A stretch of 64,000 nucleotides of DNA, from contig NZ_JACGXL010000007.1 in the NCBI RefSeq assembly GCF_014138265.1, forward strand, positions 186,001-250,000, read 5' to 3'. A model generated the notes under the pieces. It made no database searches, had not been told where the DNA came from, and saw only the letters and a list, made by a program, of their open reading frames with translations. Positions 37,287-48,004 of the stretch are shown here, piece by piece (position 1 is the first letter of the stretch; the number at the start of each line of letters is the position of its first letter). Position numbers and translations under genes: made by a program. Origin of the DNA: Dokdonella fugitiva. GTDB taxonomy: Bacteria > Pseudomonadota > Gammaproteobacteria > Xanthomonadales > Rhodanobacteraceae.

Positions 37287-38993
37287 TCAGTAGCAGACGC
37301 TCGTTTCGAAACCGTCGGCGAACACCGCCGTCGTGGCGACGTCCAGGCCGCGCCCCTGCAGCGGCAGATGGGCCGATGCCGACGGGATATCCGTCGCGTG
37401 GTAGTCCGCACGCACCGACGTCGTGCCGAGGCTGACGGAAGACGGATGGAATGCGACCGCGAGTGCGCATTCGCTGCCCGGCGCAAGCGTGCTGCCGGGC
37501 GTGCACGCGTCGGCGACGATCGGAAAGGTCGTGGTGGCGCCGCTGATCGCATCGAGCGTCAGCGGCAGCGTGCCGGTGCTGCGCACGCGGAAGCGGATCG
37601 GCGCCGACGTCGAGCCGATCGGGATCGATGCGAACGTGCAACGTTCGGGTTCGAAGACGAGGCGCGAAAACGACGTGGCCGGCACCGACGAGCCGCGCAG
37701 AGTCGCGTACGGTCGGGCCGGATTGGGCGAATGATTCACCACGTCCTCGAACGGAACGACCAGTCGCGCCGCGTAGGCGGTCGGTGGGCCGGCAACGGTC
37801 GGTGCGAACGTGACGTCGACGGTGCACTGAGCGCCCGGCGCGATCGTCTGCGTCGCGCAGGTGCCCGCGACGATGTGGAACACGCCGTCGCCCGACAACG
37901 TCGGCGTGCCGATCACGACCGCCGACGGCATCCAGTTGGTGAACGTGAAACGTCGCGGCGACGAGGTGGCGCCGGCGGCGAGGTCGCCGAAGTCCGACGG
38001 ATTCGGATCGAGCATCGCCGGCAGCGGATCCGCAGCGCGCACGACCTGGACGACGTGCAGCGAAACGCAGTCCTGCGCCGACGAGTACTCGAACGAGGAC
38101 GCGTAGCGGCGCGGTGGGCCGAGCATGGCGGTCAGCGGCATGCGACGGATGTCCCACAAGGTGTCGGGTCTCGCGCCGCGCTGATGGCCCATGTGAGGTA
38201 CGGTGCTGCCTGGCCAGAGTGCGAGGCCGTCGTAGAGCGTGCCGTAGCGCAACGTCGACGCGCTGCCGCTCGTCTGGCCCGGCAGCGTCGTCCAGAGCAG
38301 CGACGAGTCGCCGAGCGAGCCTTGCCCGTCGGAGGCGTGCAGGATCGCTTCGACCGCGCCACCCGCGTAGTCGAACTCGGTCGCGAACGCCATCTGGTCG
38401 CGATTGCTCTGCAAGCCGTCATAGTGAACGACGCGCAGGTCGTCCGAGGCATTGCCGTCGTCGAAATAGACGATCAGCGAGATGCCGTTCGCGCTGTGCC
38501 CGGGCTTCGCCGACAGGCCCGAGAACGCGTATGTGCCGTCACCGCGCAGCCGCACGCGGTCCGTGACGTCGGCGCGCCAAGTCGAGGCGCTTGGCGGCAA
38601 GGTGGCGGCGTCGTTCGGCCAGCAGTCGTTGCTGCCTCCGGCTGCGACACGGCTGCCGCTCACGTCCACGCCGTCGAAACGGATGTCCGGCTGGTCGTAG
38701 TCGCCGTCGCCGCCGGTGAGGCCGGCTTCGGGATAGTCGATGTCGATGCCGTTCCAGTAGAGCAGTGCGAGCGTGACTTCGCCGTCGACGCCGTCCAGCT
38801 CTAGCGTTCCCGCGCCGCCGCCCTGTGCGCCGGGCGCTCCAATGCCGCCCGCGGCGGCTATCGCGAGATCGGTGCGTGCGAACACATACCGCGCGTGCAG
38901 TGGCGTGTTCGCGGCGTGCGCGACGCATGTGCCGGCGAACGCGAGCGCGACGAACGCGCGCGCGATCGTCGATTGGGGGTGGCGGTCGGGCAT
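37287..38993 (-). CDS. Secreted DUF3344-like protein with two ASPM/SPD2-type domains and GFE tail
   Basis: This 568-residue protein starts at ATG 38991-38993 after AGGAGG and has a signal peptide (IARAFVALAFAGTCVAHA). The N-terminal part (about 25-310) has ALLYWNGIDIDYPEAG and GISLIVYFDDGNASDD, resembling DUF3344-type surface modules that carry calcium-binding-like aspartates. Two choice-of-anchor D (ASPM-SPD-2-Hydin) domains follow, each with FTFTN or FRVRSTG and a PG.QC..DVTFAP-type strand (about 320-420 and 430-545). It ends TTAVFADGFETSVCY. The longer open frame upstream is rejected because the chosen start has both the ribosome site and the signal peptide. Confidence 0.85.
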   Translation of the reverse strand: MPDRHPQSTIARAFVALAFAGTCVAHAANTPLHARYVFARTDLAIAAAGGIGAPGAQGGGAGTLELDGVDGEVTLALLYWNGIDIDYPEAGLTGGDGDYDQPDIRFDGVDVSGSRVAAGGSNDCWPNDAATLPPSASTWRADVTDRVRLRGDGTYAFSGLSAKPGHSANGISLIVYFDDGNASDDLRVVHYDGLQSNRDQMAFATEFDYAGGAVEAILHASDGQGSLGDSSLLWTTLPGQTSGSASTLRYGTLYDGLALWPGSTVPHMGHQRGARPDTLWDIRRMPLTAMLGPPRRYASSFEYSSAQDCVSLHVVQVVRAADPLPAMLDPNPSDFGDLAAGATSSPRRFTFTNWMPSAVVIGTPTLSGDGVFHIVAGTCATQTIAPGAQCTVDVTFAPTVAGPPTAYAARLVVPFEDVVNHSPNPARPYATLRGSSVPATSFSRLVFEPERCTFASIPIGSTSAPIRFRVRSTGTLPLTLDAISGATTTFPIVADACTPGSTLAPGSECALAVAFHPSSVSLGTTSVRADYHATDIPSASAHLPLQGRGLDVATTAVFADGFETSVCY

Positions 38994-39103
38994 GGCGTGA
39001 TCCTCCTGCCATGGTCCACGCAGTGCTGCGGAATCGAGGGCCAGCGACGCGAGCGTATCGCCAGGGTGCATACTCGCGCCGTCCGGCAACCTGGGGAGGC
39101 GGC

Positions 39104-40684
39104 ATGGCACGTACGGCCTTGGTGGACCTGCTGCGGCGCGGAGCCGCGATCGCCGCGCACTGCGCGCGCACCGGCGAGCCGCTCGACGAAGCGATCGCCC
39201 GCGAGCGCGAATCACGCATCGACCACGCGCGCCGGCGCTTCCTGCGTAATTCGTTCGCCGCCTCGGCGGCACTCGCCGTCGCCGCCTGCGCGCCGTCGGC
39301 GCTGCGCCCGCGCGGCGACGACGCCGACGAGGTGATCGTCGTCGGCGCCGGCATCGCCGGCCTCACCTGCGCGTGGCGCCTGCGCCAGGCCGGCGTGCGC
39401 GTCGCGCTGTACGAGGCGCAGGAGCGCGTCGGCGGGCGCATGCTGAGCTTGCGCGGCCATTTCGCCGACGGCCAGGTGTGCGAGCTCGGCGGCGAACTCG
39501 TCGACAGCGGGCACGCGCGCCTGCGCGCGCTCGCAGCCGAACTCGGCCTCGTGCTCGACGACCTCGGCGAGGATCCGACCGCGGCGTACGGCGACGTCTG
39601 GTTCCACGGCGGTCGCCGCTATTCCGAAGCGGAGATCCTGCGCGCGTTCGCGCCGCTCGCGCACGCGATCGAGCGCGACGCGTCGTCGTTGCCGGACGAG
39701 CAGATCACCTATGCCGCGCCCGGTGGCGCCGAGGCGCTCGATCGCCAGACGCTCACGCAGTGGCTCGACCGCAATGGCTCCGACGGTTGGCTGCGCGCGC
39801 TCATCGAAGTCGCCTACACGACCGAGATGGGGCTCGAGTGCGAGGAGCAGTCCGCGCTCAACTTCCTCACCTTCATCGATCCCGGCACGGACGCATTCCG
39901 CATCTTCGGCGCGAGCGACGAGCGCTACCACGTGCGCGGCGGCAACGACCTCGTGCCGCACGCGCTGGCGACGCGGCTCGGCGATGCGATCACGAGCGGC
40001 GCCGTGCTCGAAGCGGTGCGGCGCGACGCCGGCGGGCGCTACGTGCTGTCGTTCCGGCGCGGCGCCGGCACGTTCGAGCGGAGCGCGCGTCGCGTCGTGC
40101 TCGCGCTGCCGTTCACGACCCTGCGCGACGTGCGGCTCGACGTCGAGCTGCCGCCGGCCAAGCGCCGCGCGATCGCCGACCTGCGCTACGGCACCAACGC
40201 CAAGCTCATGATCGGCTTCGGCGAACGCGTCTGGCGCACGCGCCACGCGAGCGGCGGCGCGAGCTACAGCGACCTGCCGCTGCAGACGACCTGGGAAACG
40301 AGCCGCATGCAGGCCGGCAGTGCGGGCATCCTCACCAATTTCGTCGGCGGTCGCCACGGCGTCGAGATCGGCGGCGGCACGCCGAAGCAGCAGGCCGACG
40401 CGGCCGCGGCGCAGCTCGAGGCGATCTGGCCCGGCATCGCCGGTGCGCGCGTCGGCGCGCGCGAGGCGCGCTTCCACTGGCCGACGCACGCGTGGACGAA
40501 GGGCAGCTACGCGTGCCTTACGCCCGGGCAGTGGACGACCTTGCGTGGTGCGATCGGCGAACGCGTCGACGGCCTGCATTTCGCCGGCGAGCACTGCGCG
40601 TTCGACAACCAGGGCTTCATGGAAGGCGGCGTCGAGACGGGCGAATGGGTCGCGCAGGCGCTCACCGCGCGCGCGACCGCGTGA
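39104..40684 (+). CDS. FAD-dependent amine oxidase, probably Tat-exported lipoprotein
   Basis: This 526-residue flavoprotein of the monoamine-oxidase family oxidises amines or related substrates; the substrate here is unknown. The FAD-binding fold has VIVVGAGIAGLTCAWRL (residues 78-94), YEAQERVGGRMLSLRG and the C-terminal GLHFAGEHCAFDNQGFMEGG. A twin-arginine stretch (residues 43-45, ARRRFLRNSF) precedes a hydrophobic segment ending in LAVAAC (Cys62), so it looks like a Tat-type lipoprotein signal with an unusually long 40-residue lead. The ribosome site is GGGGAGG. It faces the DUF4242 gene tail to tail with a 7-bp gap. Confidence 0.88.
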   Translation: MARTALVDLLRRGAAIAAHCARTGEPLDEAIARERESRIDHARRRFLRNSFAASAALAVAACAPSALRPRGDDADEVIVVGAGIAGLTCAWRLRQAGVRVALYEAQERVGGRMLSLRGHFADGQVCELGGELVDSGHARLRALAAELGLVLDDLGEDPTAAYGDVWFHGGRRYSEAEILRAFAPLAHAIERDASSLPDEQITYAAPGGAEALDRQTLTQWLDRNGSDGWLRALIEVAYTTEMGLECEEQSALNFLTFIDPGTDAFRIFGASDERYHVRGGNDLVPHALATRLGDAITSGAVLEAVRRDAGGRYVLSFRRGAGTFERSARRVVLALPFTTLRDVRLDVELPPAKRRAIADLRYGTNAKLMIGFGERVWRTRHASGGASYSDLPLQTTWETSRMQAGSAGILTNFVGGRHGVEIGGGTPKQQADAAAAQLEAIWPGIAGARVGAREARFHWPTHAWTKGSYACLTPGQWTTLRGAIGERVDGLHFAGEHCAFDNQGFMEGGVETGEWVAQALTARATA

Positions 40685-40691
40685 TTGCGCC

Positions 40692-40964
40692 TCACTCCGC
40701 GGTGGTCGGATCGATGATCGTGACCACCTCGGACACGCGGTTGGCCGGGAAGCCGCCCTGGCGCGCGTGTTCGCGCACGAGCGCTTCGGACGGCGCGATG
40801 TACACGCAGTAGATCCTGTCGCCGGTGACGTAGCTCTGCAGCCACTGGATGCTCGGCCCGAGCGAGCCGAGCACGCTGCAGGACTTCTGCGAGATGGCCT
40901 GGAGTTCTTGCGCCGACAAGCGGCCGGCGCCGGGGATGTCACGTTCGATCACGTACTTGGGCAT
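40692..40964 (-). CDS. DUF4242 protein
   Basis: This 90-residue protein begins MPKYVIERDIPGAGRLSAQE and contains YVTGDRIYCVYIAP and VREHARQGGFPANRVSEV, as in DUF4242 proteins, a family of small alpha/beta dimers of unknown function. AGGAG lies before the ATG at 40962-40964. No signal peptide is present, so it is cytoplasmic. The longer frame upstream is not supported. Confidence 0.85.
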   Translation of the reverse strand: MPKYVIERDIPGAGRLSAQELQAISQKSCSVLGSLGPSIQWLQSYVTGDRIYCVYIAPSEALVREHARQGGFPANRVSEVVTIIDPTTAE

Positions 40965-41064
40965 GGCGGTTCTCCTAGGGGTGATGCCGGCGCGGGTGCA
41001 TCGGCGTGCCTTGCTTGGCGCCGTCCGGTCGCCTCCGACATCGACGGCTCGCGCATCGGCGCAC

Positions 41065-42843
41065 TCAATCGTCGAAACCGTCGACGAAGATCGGATCGAC
41101 GATCGCATCGGCCTCGTAGCAACCGAAGTCGTACGGCGTCGAGGCCGAGTTGTGCTGGTACGGGCGGAGCGCGCCGTCGAGGTCGAGCGTCGGCGGCACG
41201 TCGTTCGGGTCGCCGCTCGCTCCCCAGCGGTCGACCGCCGAGGAGGTGTCGCGGATGTGGTAGTCGCCGTTGCCGCCGTTCACGAACGGGTCGGACAGGA
41301 ACTGCACGTTGGTGCCGGTGATGCCGACGTTCATCGCGCCGATGTCGCGCACGGTGACGCCGACGCCGCCGCCGGCGTCGTAGCCGGTGACCGCGGCCGT
41401 CGACGGCTGCACGAGCAAGCTGTGCAGGATCGACAGCGATGCGGGCGGGATCGCCACGACGAACAACTCGCCGCCGCCGACCAGGTTGTTCGCGATCGTG
41501 CTGTTGGTGACGAGCAGGTCGCCCGAGACGTCGTACATGAGGCTGCCGCCGCCGTCGATCGTGTTGTCGGCGACGAGGCTGCTGTCGATGTCGAGGTAGG
41601 CGTTGCCGCCGACGAGCGCACCGCCGCGGTTGCCGCGCATGCGCCCGCGATAGAAGATGAAACTCGAGTGGCCGGAATCGCCCGCCGAGCTCATCTGCAC
41701 GACCGACCCGCCGATCGCGTGGTTGTCGTCGATGGTGTTGCATTCGATGCCGTGGCTGCACGCGGGAATCGAATCGCCCGGCATCGACTGCGCCATCTGC
41801 ACGAGCGTGCCGACCGACGCCGACGCGCCGCTCGAGAACGCGTAGAACGCCGCGCCCTCGTACGATTCGTTGTTCGTCATCTGCACGTTCTCGAGGCCGG
41901 CGAACGAGAAGATCTGCTGGCCGCTCGCGATCGACGACAGGTAGAACGCACCGCCCTGGTTCTGCGCGGCGTTGTGGTCGACGACGAGCGGTGCGTTCGC
42001 GAGGTCGTTCCACAGCAGGATCTCGTACGAACCCGCGCGCGTCGTCGAGAAGTACACGCCGCCGCCGTTGCGTTGCGCGTAGTTGCTGCCGATCGTCGGT
42101 ATCGACGCGACGCTGTGGTCGTTGAACAGGATGTTCGAGTCGATCGCGTAGATGCCGCCGCCGTCGCTCGTGCCGGCGCCGCCCTGCGCGGTGTTGCCGA
42201 GGATGTTGCTGCCGCCGGTGATCGAGACGTCGACGCGATTGAGGTAGAGGCCGCCGCCGTTGACGGTCGCGCTGTTGCTGTTGATGCTGCTGCCGATGAG
42301 GTTGAGCTTCGGGCGGAAGATGTCGTTGCCGCTGACGAACAGGCCGCCGCCGTAGTCGGCGTGGTTGGAATAGACGATCACGTCGGCGAGCGTGAGCGGT
42401 CCGGCGACGACCGACTGGATGCCGCCGGCGGCGTTCTGCAGGATCAGGTGGCGCAGCGTGAGCGGCCCGTTGCCGCTGTGGACGAACAATGGTCCCGCCG
42501 GCGCCGCGCCCGAACCGTCGATCGTCGTGCGCCCGCTCGACAACCCTGCGCTGCAGTTGGCGAACCCGCCCTCGATCGTGAGGCCGTCCGGATCGTGGTC
42601 GACGATCGATACCTGCGAGGCCCAGGGGCCGCCGGACACCGCGATGAGGTCGAAGCCGGGTGATTGCGCCGCGGCCTGGACCGCCAAGCCGAGGTCGTGG
42701 AACTGGCAGGCGGTGTCGGATGGCGGCCCGACGGTCAGCATCGCGAGCGCCGCGCGGCTGCCGAAGGCCGCCGTCGCGACGATCGCCGCCAGCGCGATTC
42801 GCGGCACGCCGAAGCGCATCCTCGCGTCGAGCGCAACGTTCAT
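41065..42843 (-). CDS. Secreted beta-helix protein, choice-of-anchor Q type, with GFD tail
   Basis: This 592-residue protein starts at ATG 42841-42843 after GGGAGA; the frame is open further upstream only as a shadow of the kinase gene. It has a signal peptide (ALAAIVATAAFGSRAALA) and a long right-handed beta-helix with NGGGLYLNRVDVSIT, NGGGVYFSTT, GGAFYLSSIAS and similar turns. Near the end DLDGALRPYQ and FGCYEADA match choice-of-anchor Q proteins. It ends IVDPIFVDGFDD. It follows kinase 3 by 136 bp on the same strand, repeating the association of tailed beta-helix proteins and TPR kinases. Confidence 0.86.
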   Translation of the reverse strand: MNVALDARMRFGVPRIALAAIVATAAFGSRAALAMLTVGPPSDTACQFHDLGLAVQAAAQSPGFDLIAVSGGPWASQVSIVDHDPDGLTIEGGFANCSAGLSSGRTTIDGSGAAPAGPLFVHSGNGPLTLRHLILQNAAGGIQSVVAGPLTLADVIVYSNHADYGGGLFVSGNDIFRPKLNLIGSSINSNSATVNGGGLYLNRVDVSITGGSNILGNTAQGGAGTSDGGGIYAIDSNILFNDHSVASIPTIGSNYAQRNGGGVYFSTTRAGSYEILLWNDLANAPLVVDHNAAQNQGGAFYLSSIASGQQIFSFAGLENVQMTNNESYEGAAFYAFSSGASASVGTLVQMAQSMPGDSIPACSHGIECNTIDDNHAIGGSVVQMSSAGDSGHSSFIFYRGRMRGNRGGALVGGNAYLDIDSSLVADNTIDGGGSLMYDVSGDLLVTNSTIANNLVGGGELFVVAIPPASLSILHSLLVQPSTAAVTGYDAGGGVGVTVRDIGAMNVGITGTNVQFLSDPFVNGGNGDYHIRDTSSAVDRWGASGDPNDVPPTLDLDGALRPYQHNSASTPYDFGCYEADAIVDPIFVDGFDD

Positions 42844-42979
42844 GTCGTTCTCCCGCGTCGCCGTCGCCGGCCCTGACCAAGCAACAACGCCGTTCGGCAC
42901 GAATCGAAGACGTCGTGGACACCGCCAGCACCCGGATGCCGAGCAACCACCGGCATCCCGGCACGCGCGCGGCGAGCCG

Positions 42980-45943
<2,964 letters not shown>

Positions 45944-46065
45944 CCGTGGTGTGCATGATGGCGAAACCCCGGCCTCGCGACATCACGCCTGCGCACGACG
46001 GGGCGACGCGCGCCAGCTGACAACGCCCATGCGCGCGCGATTGCGACACGCAGGTGCCGCGCCGA

Positions 46066-47877
46066 TCAGCGACCGGCGGCGGCGACCAACCCCAGGTCGA
46101 GCGCGTCGTCGAGCAGCGGCTCGAGTTCGCCGTGCAATTGCAGGCGCGCGAGCGCGTCGAGGCCGGCGGCGTCGTCGGGATCGTCGGGATCGAAATCCTG
46201 CGAGCGCGCGAGCGTCGCGAGCACGTCGAACCAGGCGCCGTCGTGGATGTCCGCGGCCTGCAGCAGCAGGCCGGGCAGCATCCACGCACGCGCGTCGAGC
46301 CGGCGAGCGTGCGCGTCGGCGCTGTCGTAGAGCAGCCACGGCACCGGCTGCTGCTTCGCCTCGCGGCCGTCGTCGAAGCCGAGTTCGGCGTAGGTAGGAC
46401 CGAGGTCGGGCAGGTGGTCGCCGTAGAACAGCAGCAACGTGCGCCGCTTGCGCTGCGCGAGCGCATCGGCGAGGCGCGCGAGTTCGTGGTCGGCGTCGTC
46501 GAGCAGGTAGAGATAGTGCGCGAGCCACGGCCGCGCGCCGGCGTCGAGCGGTTCGGGCAGTGGCAGCGCGGCGAGACGCTGCGGGTCGAGTCCGGGGCGC
46601 CAGTCGAACGGGCCGTGGTTCTCCATGCTGATCGCGAACACGAACTGCGGCGGGCCGTCGTCTGCGAGTTCGTCGAGCACGCGATCGGTGAGCGCAGCGT
46701 CGGACGTGAACAGGCCGACGACGCGATCGGCAGGGAACGACGCCGCGTCGACGAAGCGGTCGAAGCCGAGCGCCGGATACGCCTGCGCGCGGTTCCAGAA
46801 CGCGGCCGCGTTCGGGTGGACGGCGACGCTGCGGTAGCCGTGTGCGTCGAGCACGCGGGCGAGGCCGGGATAGGTATCGCGGTCGAGTTCGAGCCATGGA
46901 TACTGCACGCCGCCGAGGCTCGCGAGCGGCGCGCCGGTGAGCACTTCGAACTCGGTGCGGATCGTGCCGCCGCCGAACGTCGGCACGCCGAGGTCGCCCG
47001 CGGTCGCGCGCCGGGCGAGCGCGTTGTAGCCGCGCAGGAAGCGCCCGCTCAGCACGTTGCGCAGGCGTGCAGGATCGAACAGCGATTCGCTCTGCACGAC
47101 GACGATGTCGGGCAGCGCTTCGGTCGACGTCGCGTGCGCGAGGCCCGCACGCAGCTCCGGCGCGTGTGCCGCGAGCAAGGCGGTCGCGGCCGCGCGATCC
47201 GCCGGCGGCACGTCGCCGCCGCCGATTTCCCAGTGGTAGACGAGCAGCCCGCCGATGAGGCCGGTGCTCGCCGCGCTGCGATCGAGTGCCCACGGCTGGA
47301 ACCCGTGCGCAGCGTCGCCGTAGACGGAACGCCATGGTGCCGCGCCTGCCATCAGGCTCGCGCCGATCGCGATCGCGGCGCCGCCGGTCGCCGCCCGGCG
47401 CCAGCCCGCGAGCACGCTGAGGCGCCGCTCGCGGCACAGCGCGAGCGTCGTCGCGACGGCCACCGCGCCGAGCAGGGCGTGCCACGCATCGACGTGCAGG
47501 TACTGCACGAACAGGCGCGCCGCGGGACCCGGCTCGGCGAGGAAGCGCAGGTCGGCCGGCAGCAGCGGCAGCTGCAGGGCGCCGAGCTTCGCCGCATTCG
47601 CGCCGTACAGCGCGACCAGCGCGAGCAGGGTGAGCCAGGTCGACAGCAGCAACCGGCGTGACAGCGCGAGCAGCAGCGCGAACGCGGCCAGCGCCGGCAG
47701 CGCGTTGAGCAGCAGCAGGCGCACCGTCGGCAGCGGCGCGGCCGCGCGGGCGAGGTCGATGCCGGGATCGAGGTGCGCGACGAGCAGCACGAGCAGCAGC
47801 GCGCAGCCGCCGAGCGCGATGCCTTCGCGCTCGACCGCGGGGCGCCAGCGCGCGATGGATGGAAAAGGCGTGGACAT
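46066..47877 (-). CDS. LtaS/OpgB-type sulfatase-fold phosphoglycerol transferase-like protein
   Basis: This 603-residue protein has about five N-terminal membrane helices (up to about residue 180) and then a sulfatase/alkaline-phosphatase-fold domain. Visible motifs are IVVVQSESLFDP, GGGTIRTEFEVLTG with the presumed catalytic threonine, SVAVHPN, ISMENHGPFDW and LLFYGDHLPDL with metal-ligand Asp and His. Relatives are lipoteichoic-acid synthase and the periplasmic phosphoglycerol transferase OpgB. In a Gram-negative cell a role in modifying periplasmic glucans or envelope lipids is more likely than teichoic acid. It is divergent from glnE. Confidence 0.88.
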   Translation of the reverse strand: MSTPFPSIARWRPAVEREGIALGGCALLLVLLVAHLDPGIDLARAAAPLPTVRLLLLNALPALAAFALLLALSRRLLLSTWLTLLALVALYGANAAKLGALQLPLLPADLRFLAEPGPAARLFVQYLHVDAWHALLGAVAVATTLALCRERRLSVLAGWRRAATGGAAIAIGASLMAGAAPWRSVYGDAAHGFQPWALDRSAASTGLIGGLLVYHWEIGGGDVPPADRAAATALLAAHAPELRAGLAHATSTEALPDIVVVQSESLFDPARLRNVLSGRFLRGYNALARRATAGDLGVPTFGGGTIRTEFEVLTGAPLASLGGVQYPWLELDRDTYPGLARVLDAHGYRSVAVHPNAAAFWNRAQAYPALGFDRFVDAASFPADRVVGLFTSDAALTDRVLDELADDGPPQFVFAISMENHGPFDWRPGLDPQRLAALPLPEPLDAGARPWLAHYLYLLDDADHELARLADALAQRKRRTLLLFYGDHLPDLGPTYAELGFDDGREAKQQPVPWLLYDSADAHARRLDARAWMLPGLLLQAADIHDGAWFDVLATLARSQDFDPDDPDDAAGLDALARLQLHGELEPLLDDALDLGLVAAAGR

Positions 47878-48004
47878 AGGGGCGGAACAATGCCATGCGC
47901 GCGCCGGCGTGGGATTAATTCGCGGTTAGATGTTGCAAAGGTCGCGTCAGCGCCGCCGCGCGCACCGCTGGCCGCGCGCGCGAGGCTGCTGCCACAATGG
48001 GCGC

